Notes under the pieces: generated by a model | The model's input: the letters and a program-made list of their open reading frames with translations, nothing else | Told to the model about the DNA's origin: nothing | Database searches by the model: none | Assembly: GCF_020886055.1 (NCBI RefSeq) | Contig: NZ_AP025184.1 | Location: 1,488,001-1,552,000 of the forward strand | DNA from: Flavobacterium ammoniigenes | GTDB taxonomy: Bacteria; Bacteroidota; Bacteroidia; Flavobacteriales; Flavobacteriaceae | Direction: 5' to 3' | DNA: 64,000 nt | Program-made: the position numbers and the translations under genes | In this document: piece by piece, positions 18,082-27,385 of the stretch | How positions within the stretch are numbered: the stretch's first letter is position 1 | How the letters are laid out: every line of letters begins with the position of its first letter

Positions 18082-19131
18082 TTATTGACTACTACTAGCC
18101 AAATATCGTTCTAGACTTTCTTTTTCTACTTGAGCTATAAACAAAATAAAATCTTCTTTGTTGTTTAGAGTTTGTGCTATTTGCAAAGTTTCATAATAGC
18201 GTATTTTGGTTTCGAAATCTCCTTTGATATTGGCTATTACATAACCGTGTTGTAATAAAATTAAGTTCATTATTAAACGAGAAGTTCGTCCATTTCCATC
18301 AATAAATGGGTGAATGTTAAACAAACGTTCGTGCATTTCTGCTGCAAGAATTAAGGGGTGTACTTTATCTTTATTTGCTTTGTACCAAATAAAATAATTG
18401 TCCATTTCCTTCGCAATTAAATAAGGTTGTGGTGGAATAGAAGAACTTCCTTTGATTTCTATTGGTACTTTCCTGTATCGACCTGCATCTTCCGGTTGAA
18501 TTCCTCTGAGAATAAGGTTATGGATTGCTAATAAATCGCTTTCGATTAATGAAGTTTTTTTAATCATTAATTCTTTTATGCAACCAATCGCTTCCTGATG
18601 GTTAATCGCTTCCAAATGCTCCCGCATACTTTTCCCCGCAATAGTCAAGCCTTTATTAATAACTAAATCCGTTTCATGTAGCGTTAAAGAATTACCCTCA
18701 ATACGATTACTTTCAAATGTATATTGCAATTCTAACGATTGTGATATTCTGTAACCCTTAGATTGAGGAAGGCTATCCAGTTTGGCTTTCAAAAGATCAA
18801 TTTGGGATAAAATGTCTGCTAAATTGGTAGGCAATGTACTCGATGTTCTTTTTGTGAGATGGCGTATTTCTTCTTCGGCAAGTTGCAAGGCTTTTAAAGC
18901 GAATTCATCTTGGCCAATTTCATGCACTATTTTCTCTTTTAGCCATGCTACCATTAAAGTTTCATAATCGATCTCCAATAGCGAAGCCATCTTTATGACC
19001 TGTTCCTTTGTAGGTTTTCTCCTTCCTGATTCAAACTTGCTAATCAATGCTTGGTCTATTCCTAATAACTGCGCGAGCTCTCTAGTTTTGAGTCCTTTTT
19101 GTTCTCGTGCTTTTTTGATTAGCGTTTTCAT
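18082..19131 (-). CDS. XRE HTH-Fic fusion protein (AMPylase family, class II)
   Basis: A 349-residue protein. Residues 3-60 are an XRE helix-turn-helix (KAREQKGLKTRELAQLLGID, then ALISKFESGRRKPT). Residues ~125-345 are a Fic domain with the active-site motif HPFIDGNGRTSR at 274-285, all key residues present. The inhibitory helix motif S/TxxxEG is at S141-E145-G146 (SNRIEGN), N-terminal to the Fic core, which makes it class II, self-inhibited. Fic enzymes transfer AMP or similar from nucleotides to target proteins. No separate antitoxin gene is next to it. The HTH suggests DNA binding and self-regulation; that is inference. Confidence 0.95.
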   Translation of the reverse strand: MKTLIKKAREQKGLKTRELAQLLGIDQALISKFESGRRKPTKEQVIKMASLLEIDYETLMVAWLKEKIVHEIGQDEFALKALQLAEEEIRHLTKRTSSTLPTNLADILSQIDLLKAKLDSLPQSKGYRISQSLELQYTFESNRIEGNSLTLHETDLVINKGLTIAGKSMREHLEAINHQEAIGCIKELMIKKTSLIESDLLAIHNLILRGIQPEDAGRYRKVPIEIKGSSSIPPQPYLIAKEMDNYFIWYKANKDKVHPLILAAEMHERLFNIHPFIDGNGRTSRLIMNLILLQHGYVIANIKGDFETKIRYYETLQIAQTLNNKEDFILFIAQVEKESLERYLASSSQ

Positions 19132-19197
19132 CGCACTACTATTAAGTTATTTGTCAAGACAAAATCAGTCATAAATGTATGTAAAAAAACTTTTTGA

Positions 19198-19650
19198 TTA
19201 AAAAGCTTTCTTAATTCGGTCTAGATCTCTTTTGGTATCTTGTTCTTTTAGAGATTCTCGTTTGTCATAGGTTTTCTTTCCACGACACAAACCGATTTCT
19301 AGTTTTGCCATTCCTTTTTCATTGGTAAACATTTTTAAAGGAACAATGGTAAGTCCTTTGGCTTGAACGCTTCGGGCCAATCCTTTTAACTCACGCTTAT
19401 TTAAAAGTAGTTTGCGCTCGCTTCTTGATTTGTGGTTGAATTGATTTCCAAAGGCGTATTCTTCAATGTAAGTATTGATGGCAAAAAGTTCATTGTTGCT
19501 AAATTCACAAAAACTCTCTGTAATATTGGCTTTGCCAAGTCGAATGGACTTAATTTCCGTACCAGCCAATACAATTCCAGCGGTGTAGGTTTCGATTATT
19601 TCATAATCAAAACGAGCTCGTTTATTAAGTATGTTGACTGTTTTTAGCAT
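19198..19650 (-). CDS. smpB: SsrA-binding protein SmpB
   Basis: A 150-residue tmRNA partner protein. NKRARFDYEIIETYTAGI, LAGTEIKSIRLGKANI, ELFAINTYIEEYAFGNQFNH, RSERKLLLNKREL, GLTIVPLKMF and the basic tail KKTYDKRESLKEQDTKRDLDR are diagnostic. The ATG at MLKTVNILN is preferred; an upstream in-frame ATG would overlap the promoter element TACTTTTG (19658-19665 on the minus strand). It works with the tmRNA at 31561-31954 to free stalled ribosomes. Confidence 0.98.
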   Translation of the reverse strand: MLKTVNILNKRARFDYEIIETYTAGIVLAGTEIKSIRLGKANITESFCEFSNNELFAINTYIEEYAFGNQFNHKSRSERKLLLNKRELKGLARSVQAKGLTIVPLKMFTNEKGMAKLEIGLCRGKKTYDKRESLKEQDTKRDLDRIKKAF

Positions 19651-19703
19651 AGTGTGGCAAAAGTAGTGCAAAAAAGAAAAAATGAAAAGGCAATAGTGTT
19701 TTA

Positions 19704-20189
19704 TTATTTTAAGTGGAGTAATTGTGATACAATTTGATTTTCAAATAAAGTAACAATGTACAGGTTTCCAAATTCATTTTCTTCAATGTTTGTGTACTTA
19801 TTTTCTTTGATGATTTGGTTTATCATGTTGGGAATAGTGTTGCTATGGCCGACAATTAATATGGTTTTACCATGAGTTTCTTTTTTGAAGGCCTCTATAT
19901 CTATCATTTTGGGATTGTAAATTTTAAGTAGCTGGTTGTTGCCTTCTACAATAGGTTGAATCGTCTGTAGTGTTCTATTAAAATCAGTTGAATAAACGGC
20001 ATCAAAATTAATTTCTGAAAATAATGTTTTCCATTCTTGTGCTCTTTCCAAACCTTTTTCTGATAAATCAGGGTTCTTTGAACTATCTGCTTTTTCGGCA
20101 TGTCTTATGAAATAATATTGAGTGAACGTATTTTGGCCCAAAGAAATTTGGAAGAAAAAAAAGAGTAGAAACACTATGATTTTTTTCAT
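19704..20189 (-). CDS. Exported histidine phosphatase (phosphoglycerate mutase-like)
   Basis: A 161-residue protein with a signal peptide (MKKIIVFLLFFFFQISLGQ) and a short SixA-like histidine phosphatase domain: RHAEK near residue 29 with the phosphorylated His, LSEKGLERAQEWKTLF, VYSTDFNRTLQTIQPI, and the second catalytic His in LIVGHSNTIPNMI. A small periplasmic phosphatase of unknown substrate. It is 50 bp upstream of smpB on the same strand but probably independent of it. Confidence 0.9.
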   Translation of the reverse strand: MKKIIVFLLFFFFQISLGQNTFTQYYFIRHAEKADSSKNPDLSEKGLERAQEWKTLFSEINFDAVYSTDFNRTLQTIQPIVEGNNQLLKIYNPKMIDIEAFKKETHGKTILIVGHSNTIPNMINQIIKENKYTNIEENEFGNLYIVTLFENQIVSQLLHLK

Positions 20190-20224
20190 TTGGAATTATT
20201 TAAATTAATTATTTATCGAATATA

Positions 20225-20232
20225 TATCTTTG
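20225..20232 (+). promoter_or_regulatory. -7 promoter element very close to the VF530 gene start
   Basis: TATCTTTG matches TAnnTTTG and ends only 4 bases before the ATG at 20237. If used, transcription would begin at or next to the start codon, giving a leaderless or nearly leaderless message. Confidence 0.5.
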
Positions 20233-20236
20233 TATC

Positions 20237-20461
20237 ATGGAAAACAAATCTTCTAAAGATCCGCTACACGGAATAACACTTCAAAAAATAGTAGAACAAT
20301 TGGTTCAATATTATGGTTTTGATACTCTTGGGGAATTAATTAAAATTAAGTGTTTTAATGAAAATCCCTCGGTGAAATCGAGTTTAACTTTTTTACGTAA
20401 AACAGATTGGGCCCGAAAAAAAGTTGAAGAATTGTATATTCAAACTCTTTCTAAACTTTAA
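20237..20461 (+). CDS. VF530-family small DNA-binding protein (DUF2132)
   Basis: A 74-residue protein with the whole conserved DUF2132/VF530 fold: DPLHGITLQKIVEQLVQYYG, LGELIKIKCFNENPSVKSSL and TFLRKTDWARKKVEELY. The family was defined by a Vibrio structure with a DNA-binding-like fold; its cell role is not established. It is a single gene between minus-strand neighbours. The only ATG sits right after a TATCTTTG promoter element. Confidence 0.92.
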   Translation: MENKSSKDPLHGITLQKIVEQLVQYYGFDTLGELIKIKCFNENPSVKSSLTFLRKTDWARKKVEELYIQTLSKL

Positions 20462-20466
20462 GTGAC

Positions 20467-21021
20467 TCAAAAATTTTTCTTTAATAGAGAGTAAAAAACA
20501 CTATCAAAAAATTTCCCATCAAAAAACTGGTGTTCTTTAAAATGACCTTCTTTGATAAAATTGGTTTTTAATAGTACTTTTTCTGAAGCAAAATTGTCAG
20601 GATCAATTACTGCCTCGATAGAATGCAAACCCATTTCTTCAAAACCAAATTGAATCACTTTTGCTAAAGATTCAGTTATTATTCCTTTTCCTTGAAATTC
20701 TGCAGACAATAAATAGCCCACTTCAGCTCTATAATTTTCAGGTTTCATTCGGTAATAACCAATCATTCCAATTAATCGATCTTCTTCTTTAGTCGTAATT
20801 CCCCAATTAATTAATGAATTACTATTGATATTGGTATCCATTGTTTCGATAAATTTTAGCGCCTCTTCTTTAGTTGTAATTAAAGGTCTAGGTATGTACT
20901 TCATGATCTCTGGATTAGAACGCAAGGCAAGGGTTTCATCTACATCTTTAATTTGCAGACGTCGTAACCTCAAACGTTGCGTTTCGAGATTTGGAAATGG
21001 AGTAAAGTTGAATTCTAACAT
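20467..21021 (-). CDS. GNAT-family N-acetyltransferase (RimJ/RimL-like)
   Basis: A 184-residue acetyltransferase: TQRLRLRRLQIKDVDETLALR at the N-terminus, INWGITTKEEDRLIGMIGYY, the acetyl-CoA segment AEVGYLLSAEFQGKGIITESLAKVI, and IEAVIDPDNFASEKVLLKTNF. It likely acetylates an N-terminal or small-molecule amine. The ATG at MLEFNFTPFPN avoids the overlap with the upstream gene that the earlier in-frame ATG (21048) would create. It lies 8 bp after the epimerase-like gene and is probably co-transcribed. Confidence 0.92.
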   Translation of the reverse strand: MLEFNFTPFPNLETQRLRLRRLQIKDVDETLALRSNPEIMKYIPRPLITTKEEALKFIETMDTNINSNSLINWGITTKEEDRLIGMIGYYRMKPENYRAEVGYLLSAEFQGKGIITESLAKVIQFGFEEMGLHSIEAVIDPDNFASEKVLLKTNFIKEGHFKEHQFFDGKFFDSVFYSLLKKNF

Positions 21022-21029
21022 AGGAGTGG

Positions 21030-21884
21030 TTAAAGGATTTCTATACAAAATTTGGTTTGAAAAGTATCGGTTGATTTTAATACAATGATACCTTCTTTTT
21101 CAAAAAGGTTGCCATTAGTTTCAGTGGTGTCAGAGTAACCAAACCAAGGTTCTATACAAAGGAATGGTGCCCCAACTTTAGTCCAAATGCCTAAATTAGG
21201 AAAGTCTTCAAAATGAACTTTTAACCGGGGTATTTCTTTTTCAACAATAGTCAACAATTTGGATTGCAATTTTTTGAATATCAAAGCATCTCTCTCAAAC
21301 AATTTATGGGTCAAAGGAACGAAATTGGAGTTGGTAGCTATTGTTTCAGTTTGTGTTGAAACCAAATCATTTTCAAGCAAAGTATATTCTAAAGGTTCTA
21401 CTTTTTCGAATTCAAGAGAATAATTTTCGAAATTACCAGAAAGGGCAAATGCAGGATGTGCTCCAATAGAAAATGGAATAGCTGAATTATCCTTGTTAAT
21501 TACTTTGTAAGCTATCTCCAAAGTAGAATGGAATAGTGTGTATTGAATTTGCAATTCAAATTGGAAAGGATAACTTGCTAAAGTTGTTGAATTGGATTGA
21601 ATAGAAAAAGTAGCAGTGTTAGCTGTTTGATCCACCAATTCGAATTCCATATCTCGAGCAAACCCATGCCTCGTCAAGATGTATTCTTTATTATTGTGAG
21701 TGTAGGTATTGTTTTTTAATGTACCAACAATTGGAAATAAGACAGGAGAATGTTTACCCCAATAGGCAGGATCTCCTTCCCAAATAAAGTCTTTATTTTC
21801 GGTGTTTTTTAGTGAACATAATTCAGCTCCCAATGTATTGATTTGAGCACTAATTACGTCATTTGATAAACTAATTATTGACAT
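21030..21884 (-). CDS. Aldose 1-epimerase (galactose mutarotase-like) family protein
   Basis: A 284-residue beta-sandwich protein: INTLGAELCSLKN, DFIWEGDPAYWGKHSPVLFPIVG, HGFARDMEFE, PFSIGAHPAF with the catalytic-type His, and LCIEPWFGYSDTTE with a Glu/Asp pair. It resembles the LacX/YeaD-like branch acting on hexose or hexose-6-phosphate anomers. The reaction is an anomer interconversion; the sugar is not known. The GNAT gene follows it closely. Confidence 0.93.
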   Translation of the reverse strand: MSIISLSNDVISAQINTLGAELCSLKNTENKDFIWEGDPAYWGKHSPVLFPIVGTLKNNTYTHNNKEYILTRHGFARDMEFELVDQTANTATFSIQSNSTTLASYPFQFELQIQYTLFHSTLEIAYKVINKDNSAIPFSIGAHPAFALSGNFENYSLEFEKVEPLEYTLLENDLVSTQTETIATNSNFVPLTHKLFERDALIFKKLQSKLLTIVEKEIPRLKVHFEDFPNLGIWTKVGAPFLCIEPWFGYSDTTETNGNLFEKEGIIVLKSTDTFQTKFCIEIL

Positions 21885-22025
21885 CGTATTTTTTATTTTA
21901 GAATGGTAAATATAAAAGGATAAATTGTAAAACCTGAAAGCTTGTTTTGTTTTTCAAATATATTTAAGATGACTTCGTTTAAATTCTGCTTTTTTTTCAT
22001 TTATTTGTGATAAAAATTTAATAAC

Positions 22026-24281
22026 ATGAAAAACATACGTTACAATCTCATTTTAGTATTGACAGTTTTACTCAGTATTTCCACAGTTTGGTCGCAAGAA
22101 CAAGCGGCTGTAGTAAAGCAAAAGTCAAATTACAATTACCACGATGCTTTCGCGCCTTTTTTCTACACGAAAAACGGAACCAATACGCGTTCAGCCAATG
22201 GACAGCCAGGTCACGAATATTGGCAAAACAGAGCCGATTATCAATTGACGGCTAAACTAGACGAACAAAAAAATGAAATCACAGGTTCTGGAGTAGTAAC
22301 CTACACCAATAACAGTCCTGACAAAATGAATTTTGTTTGGATGAACTTGGATCAAAATTTATTTCAAGCTGACTCTCGTGGAAATGCTGTAGTGCCTATT
22401 TCTGGAAGTCGTAATGGTGCACAAGGCCAAATTTTTGACGGAGGTCATAAAATTAAATCGGTAAAATTAATTACATCTTCTAATGGAAAAACAACAGAGG
22501 TAGTTGCTAAGTACGTTATATCAGATACTAGAATGCAAGTTTTTATTCCACAAGGATTGAATGCAAAAGGTGGAGTAGTGAAAATCAAAATCGACTTTTC
22601 ATTTATTGCTCCATTTGAAGGTTCAGATCGTATGGGGGTTTTGGAAACTAAAAATGGTAAAATTTTCACCATGGCACAGTGGTATCCAAGAATGTGTGTG
22701 TATGATGATGTAAGAGGATGGAACACTAATCCGTACTTAGGAGCTTCTGAATTCTACTTGGAATACGGAGATTTTGATGTAAAAATTACGACACCTTCTA
22801 ATCATGTAGTAGTGTGTTCAGGAGAATTAGTAAATCCAACTGAGGTATATTCTTCAGAAGAACAAAAACGTTTGGCACAAGCCAAACTAAGCGATGCTAC
22901 AGTTTTGATTCGTTCTGCAGCAGAAGTAAATGCGTTGCCTAAAACAGTTGCCACTACTAAAACATGGCATTACAAAATTAAGAGCGCAAGAGATGTTTCT
23001 TGGGCTTCTTCTCAAGCCTTTATTTTAGATGGTGCCAAAATTAATTTACCAAGTGGTAAAAAAGCTTTAGCATTATCGGTTTATCCAGTTGAAAGTGACG
23101 GTAACGATGCTTGGGGAAGATCTACCGAATATACTAAAACTTCAATTGAAAATTATTCAAAAAGATGGTTCGAATATCCTTATCCAGTAGCTACAAACGT
23201 TGCAGGTAATGAAGGTGGAATGGAATATCCTGGAATTGTTTTTTGTGGATGGGAATCGAAAGGAGCTAGTCTTTGGGGAGTAACGGATCATGAATTTGGA
23301 CACATTTGGTTCCCAATGATTGTTGGATCTAACGAACGATTATTTGCATGGATGGACGAAGGATTTAATACGTTTATTAATTCATTGAGTTCGCATGATT
23401 TTAATAATGGAGAATACAAAGAAGATAAAGCCGATTTACATAAAGATGCCGAGCAGTATACTAATCCCGCTTTGGAAACCATGATGAGTTCGCCTGATAA
23501 TATGAAAGAGGCTAATATAGGTACTTTGTGTTATTCTAAACCAGGTGCTGGTTTAGTGATGTTGAGAGAACACATATTAGGGCCAGAACGATTTGATTTG
23601 GCTTTGCGCACCTACGTTGAGCGTTGGGCATTCAAACACCCTACGCCAGATGATTTCTTTAGAACTATTGAAAATGTAGCAGGTGAAGATTTAAGTTGGT
23701 TTTGGAGAGGTTGGTTCCAATACAATTGGCGTTTAGACCAAGGAATTAATTCGATTAAATATATCAAAAACGATCCAGCTAAAGGAATCATAATCAATAT
23801 TGAGAACTTTGAAAAAATGGCTATGCCAATTGTTTTAGATGTTAAAACTAAAAGTGGTAAAGTTACGCGTGTAAAATTACCGGTAGAGATTTGGCAAAAA
23901 AATGTAGACTGGTCATTCAAACATAATTCTACTGAGACAATTGAAAGTATTACATTAGATCCTGATCACGTATTTCCTGATGTGAATGAAGCCAATAATG
24001 TTTGGACTGCTGAAAAAGGTAAAGTAGACGAAGATTTAATTTTAGATGGGTTTTTGGGAACATTTACAACAGATAAAGCGCCACTTAAATTTAACATTAC
24101 TGAAAAAAATGGGGCTTTAAATGTAGAGATTGTTGGTTATCCAAAATTCAATTTGACTCCAATTGGTAAAAACAAATTCGAATCCAAACGAGCAGGTTTG
24201 CAAATAGAATTTAATGAAGCTAAATCCGGATTTGAAATGATTTTAGGAGATGGACGAAAAATGTCATTTACTAAACAATAA
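22026..24281 (+). CDS. Exported M1-family zinc aminopeptidase
   Basis: A 751-residue gluzincin with a signal peptide (ending TVWSQ). The M1 catalytic core carries EGGMEYPG (exopeptidase motif), zinc site HEFGH at 422-426 and the third ligand E445 exactly 18 residues later in WMDEGFN. The N-terminal part is the M1 saddle domain with [16 protein letters not shown]; a C-terminal beta domain follows. It removes N-terminal residues from peptides in the periplasm. Monocistronic, with a strong terminator after it. Confidence 0.95.
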   Translation: MKNIRYNLILVLTVLLSISTVWSQEQAAVVKQKSNYNYHDAFAPFFYTKNGTNTRSANGQPGHEYWQNRADYQLTAKLDEQKNEITGSGVVTYTNNSPDKMNFVWMNLDQNLFQADSRGNAVVPISGSRNGAQGQIFDGGHKIKSVKLITSSNGKTTEVVAKYVISDTRMQVFIPQGLNAKGGVVKIKIDFSFIAPFEGSDRMGVLETKNGKIFTMAQWYPRMCVYDDVRGWNTNPYLGASEFYLEYGDFDVKITTPSNHVVVCSGELVNPTEVYSSEEQKRLAQAKLSDATVLIRSAAEVNALPKTVATTKTWHYKIKSARDVSWASSQAFILDGAKINLPSGKKALALSVYPVESDGNDAWGRSTEYTKTSIENYSKRWFEYPYPVATNVAGNEGGMEYPGIVFCGWESKGASLWGVTDHEFGHIWFPMIVGSNERLFAWMDEGFNTFINSLSSHDFNNGEYKEDKADLHKDAEQYTNPALETMMSSPDNMKEANIGTLCYSKPGAGLVMLREHILGPERFDLALRTYVERWAFKHPTPDDFFRTIENVAGEDLSWFWRGWFQYNWRLDQGINSIKYIKNDPAKGIIINIENFEKMAMPIVLDVKTKSGKVTRVKLPVEIWQKNVDWSFKHNSTETIESITLDPDHVFPDVNEANNVWTAEKGKVDEDLILDGFLGTFTTDKAPLKFNITEKNGALNVEIVGYPKFNLTPIGKNKFESKRAGLQIEFNEAKSGFEMILGDGRKMSFTKQ

Positions 24282-24298
24282 TAGTATTTTAAACCATA

Positions 24299-24334
24299 AA
24301 AAAAACGACTGAGCAATCAGTCGTTTTTTTTTAT
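24299..24334. terminator. Bidirectional terminator between M1 peptidase and aguA
   Basis: A-run, stem AACGACTGA / TCAGTCGTT with a short loop, then a T-run. It ends both convergent units. Confidence 0.92.
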
Positions 24335-24348
24335 ACTAGAATTCCGAT

Positions 24349-25389
24349 TTACGATGGAATTTGTTGGCTCAAGCAATGTAAAGTTCCGAATCCCCAAATA
24401 AAATCGGTGGCATTGATACCAATAATTTCTCTATCAGGGAAACAATCGGCTAAGATGTTCAAAGCAATTCTATCCTTATTATCGTTAAAAGTAGGTACTA
24501 AAACACATTGATTTAAAATCAGGAAATTGGCATAACTAGCAGGTAAACGTAAGCCTTCAAAATCCAAACGCTTTGGCATAGGTAAACATACTATTTTTGG
24601 CGTTTGACCATTTTCTAATTTAGCATTTTGCAAACGCTTAAGATTCTCCTGCAGCGGTTGGTAGTTAGCGTCTTTTTGATCGTCTTCAACAATAGTTACA
24701 ATCGTATCTTCATTGACAAATCGGCATAAATCATCAATATGTCCGTGAGTGTCGTCTCCTTCAATACCATCTCCCACCCAGATTACATTGGTAACACCTA
24801 AATACTCTTTAAAAACAGCTTCGTAATCGGCTTTCGTAAAATGGGCATTACGGACTTGAATCGAAGGATGCATCAAACATTCCTCCGAAGTTAATAAAGT
24901 TCCTTTTCCATTTACATCAATAGCACCGCCTTCTACAATTACTGGTTTTCCTTTGTAGGTAACCTGAGTTAAAGGCAGGTTCAAAAAATCGGCTACTTTG
25001 TTGGGAACATGTTTGTCTAATTGAAAATTGGAATACTTTGCCCAACCGTTAAAGTTGAAATTCAAAGCTTCTCTTTTGGAACCATTTTTCACAATAATCG
25101 GCCCGGAATCTCGCATCCAAGAACGATTCGTTTTGTGAATAATATAGGAAACATTAGTAGTTTGAACATGCGCTCTTTCGAGCATTTCAGTTACTTTAAT
25201 TTGTAGTTTTTCATCAGCGACAACTAAAAATACTTTTTCTACAGCCGCTACTTTTTTTATGAATTCGACAAAAGCCCATTGAACGGCCTCGTATTTGCCA
25301 GGCCAATCGTTTCCATTGTGTGGAAAACAAAGTAAAATACCTTCTTGTTTTTCCCATTCGGCAGGGAAACGTCTGTTAGGAGTACTCAT
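24349..25389 (-). CDS. aguA: Agmatine deiminase
   Basis: A 346-residue porphyromonas-type peptidyl-arginine deiminase-fold enzyme that converts agmatine to N-carbamoylputrescine. RRFPAEWEKQEGILLCFPHNGNDWPG, NRSWMRDSGPIIV, EGGAIDVNGKGTLLTSEECL, GIEGDDTHGHIDDLCRF and the catalytic cysteine C339 in GFGTLHCLSQQ are all there. It is two bases after the amidase gene aguB, so the two steps of putrescine synthesis from agmatine are one operon. Confidence 0.96.
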   Translation of the reverse strand: MSTPNRRFPAEWEKQEGILLCFPHNGNDWPGKYEAVQWAFVEFIKKVAAVEKVFLVVADEKLQIKVTEMLERAHVQTTNVSYIIHKTNRSWMRDSGPIIVKNGSKREALNFNFNGWAKYSNFQLDKHVPNKVADFLNLPLTQVTYKGKPVIVEGGAIDVNGKGTLLTSEECLMHPSIQVRNAHFTKADYEAVFKEYLGVTNVIWVGDGIEGDDTHGHIDDLCRFVNEDTIVTIVEDDQKDANYQPLQENLKRLQNAKLENGQTPKIVCLPMPKRLDFEGLRLPASYANFLILNQCVLVPTFNDNKDRIALNILADCFPDREIIGINATDFIWGFGTLHCLSQQIPS

Positions 25390-25391
25390 AA

Positions 25392-26279
25392 TTAATCGAT
25401 GGCTCTTTTGGTAATATCTCCAAATGCATCAATACGGCGGTCTCTAAAGAAAGGCCAGTTTTGACGAACGTTTTCTTGTAAATCCAAATCGACTTCGGCA
25501 ATCAAGATTTCTTCTTTGTCGTGAGAGGCTTGCGCCAAAATTTCGCCTTGTGGTCCTGCAATAAATGACGAACCCCAAAATTCAATTCCCGAGGTATTCG
25601 GCAGGTATTTTTCTAAACCAATACGGTTAGCAGCAGCAACATATACGCCATTCGCTACAGCGTGACCTTTCATCACATTCATCCAAGCCCCGTGTTGATT
25701 AACACCATATTCTTCTTTCTCTAAAGGATGCCACCCAATTGCAGTGGGGTAAAACAACACTTCGGCACCTTGTAAGGCAGTCAATCGCGCTCCTTCAGGA
25801 TACCATTGGTCCCAACAAATTAGGGTACCAATTTTTCCTTTGTTAGTAGGGAAAGCTTTAAAACCTAGATCACCAGGAGTGAAATAAAATTTTTCGTAGA
25901 AATGAGGGTCGTCTGGAATGTGCATTTTGCGATACAAACCCGCTTCTAAACCGTCAGTGTCTATGATGTAAGCACTGTTGTGGTAAATTCCGGCCATTCT
26001 TTTTTCGAAGAAAGGCACAATAATTACCACACCTAATTCTTTGGCTAATGCACTAAATGCAATAAAAGAAGTACTGTACAACGGTTCTGCTAAAGCAAAA
26101 TTATCCACATCTTCACTTTGACAAAAATAATGACTACTGTACAATTCCGGTAGCGAAATTACTTCGGCACCTTGACTAGCTGCATCACGAACCCAACTCA
26201 AACATTTTTTTAAGTTGTTTTCGGCAACATCATTCAGATTCAATTGAATGACTGCAATTTTGTATTTTTTATTTGGCAT
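25392..26279 (-). CDS. aguB: N-carbamoylputrescine amidase (nitrilase superfamily)
   Basis: A 295-residue carbon-nitrogen hydrolase with catalytic triad E45 (SLPELYSS), K118 (YRKMHIPDD) and C155 (LICWDQWYPE). The flanking text, with HSAYIIDTDG-like (NSAYIIDTDG), PTAIGWHPLEKEE, and RIGLEKY, is of the AguB type, which releases putrescine, CO2 and ammonia from N-carbamoylputrescine. The ATG at MPNKKYKIAV is chosen over an earlier one seven codons upstream. First gene of the aguB-aguA operon. Confidence 0.95.
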   Translation of the reverse strand: MPNKKYKIAVIQLNLNDVAENNLKKCLSWVRDAASQGAEVISLPELYSSHYFCQSEDVDNFALAEPLYSTSFIAFSALAKELGVVIIVPFFEKRMAGIYHNSAYIIDTDGLEAGLYRKMHIPDDPHFYEKFYFTPGDLGFKAFPTNKGKIGTLICWDQWYPEGARLTALQGAEVLFYPTAIGWHPLEKEEYGVNQHGAWMNVMKGHAVANGVYVAAANRIGLEKYLPNTSGIEFWGSSFIAGPQGEILAQASHDKEEILIAEVDLDLQENVRQNWPFFRDRRIDAFGDITKRAID

Positions 26280-26426
26280 AGCTAAAAAATTAGACCGCAA
26301 AAATAGTTATTTTTATAAAGAGTACACGAAAAGAAATATAGAAAAAGTAAGGCTATTTTTTTGTTTCTGAGGAATAGCTCGGATATTCAAAATCGCTTCG
26401 TACCTTTGCGCTTTAGAACAGAAGAA

Positions 26427-27281
26427 ATGTTAGCAATAGGAAAATACAATACACTTACGATTTTACGGGATACCAAAGTAGGTTTGTTTTTGGGGAACCC
26501 CGAAAAAGATCCTGAAGGAATTCACGACGTGCTTTTACCCAACAAATACGTTCCTAACGAATTTGAAATAGGAGAAGAGTTAATCGTTTTTGTGTATTTG
26601 GATCACGAAGAACGTCCGGTAGCCACAACTTTAGCACCTTACATTTTGTTGAATGAATTTGCACTTTTGCGTGTTAATTACATCAATCAAATTGGTGCTT
26701 TTATGGATTGGGGAATGGAAAAAGACATCTTAGTTCCGTTCAAAGAACAAGCGCGTCCCATGGAAAAAGGAAAGCGTTATTTGGTGTATTTGTACATGGA
26801 CGAAAAAACCAACCGTTTGGTGGCTTCAAGTAAAACCAATCAGTTTTTGAACAACGATCATTTGACCGTTGAAAAAGGAGAAGAAGTAGATTTAATTGTT
26901 TCTCATATTACCGAAATTGGAATCAATGTCATCATCAATGAACAACACAAAGGATTGTTGTACAAAGATGAGGTCTATGATGATGCGATACGAACAGGAG
27001 ACAGAATGCGAGGATTTATTAAAAACATTCGTCCTGACAACAAAATTGATGTGGCTTTGCAAGTACAAGGCTATCAAAGTATTGAGCCGAACGCTGAGAA
27101 AATTTTAGATGAATTAAGAGCGAATCGCGGATTTTTACGTTTGAATGACAATTCACATCCAGAAGATATTAAAACGGTCTTAAAAATGAGTAAAAAGACT
27201 TTTAAGAAAGCGATAGGAGCTTTGTATAAAGAGAAATTAATTGAAATAAAAGACGACGGAATTTACTTGGTTAAAGAGTAA
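26427..27281 (+). CDS. CvfB/YitL-type S1 RNA-binding protein
   Basis: A 284-residue protein with tandem S1-like beta-barrels (IGKYNTLTILRDTKVGLFLG; LRVNYINQIGAFMDWGMEKD then ILVPFKEQA; VDLIVSHITEIGINVIIN with HKGLLY) and a C-terminal winged helix (DIKTVLKMSKKTFKKAIGALYKEKLIEI). This is the CvfB architecture, an RNA-binding protein affecting RNA turnover and expression of secreted factors in Gram-positives. TACCTTTG at 26401-26408 is a good -7 element, which places the start at the ATG here and not at an upstream TTG. Confidence 0.93.
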   Translation: MLAIGKYNTLTILRDTKVGLFLGNPEKDPEGIHDVLLPNKYVPNEFEIGEELIVFVYLDHEERPVATTLAPYILLNEFALLRVNYINQIGAFMDWGMEKDILVPFKEQARPMEKGKRYLVYLYMDEKTNRLVASSKTNQFLNNDHLTVEKGEEVDLIVSHITEIGINVIINEQHKGLLYKDEVYDDAIRTGDRMRGFIKNIRPDNKIDVALQVQGYQSIEPNAEKILDELRANRGFLRLNDNSHPEDIKTVLKMSKKTFKKAIGALYKEKLIEIKDDGIYLVKE

Positions 27282-27302
27282 ATATTCATTTATATCAGTA
27301 TC

Positions 27303-27338
27303 AAAAGGCAATTCATTTTATTGAGTTGCCTTTTTTTG
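27303..27338 (+). terminator. Intrinsic terminator after the S1-protein gene
   Basis: Stem AAAAGGCAA / TTGCCTTTT with a 14-base loop followed by T, between the S1-protein gene and menB. Confidence 0.8.
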
Positions 27339-27385
27339 TAAAGAATCTAAAAAATGACTTATTTTTACACTCAAATCAAAGAATT

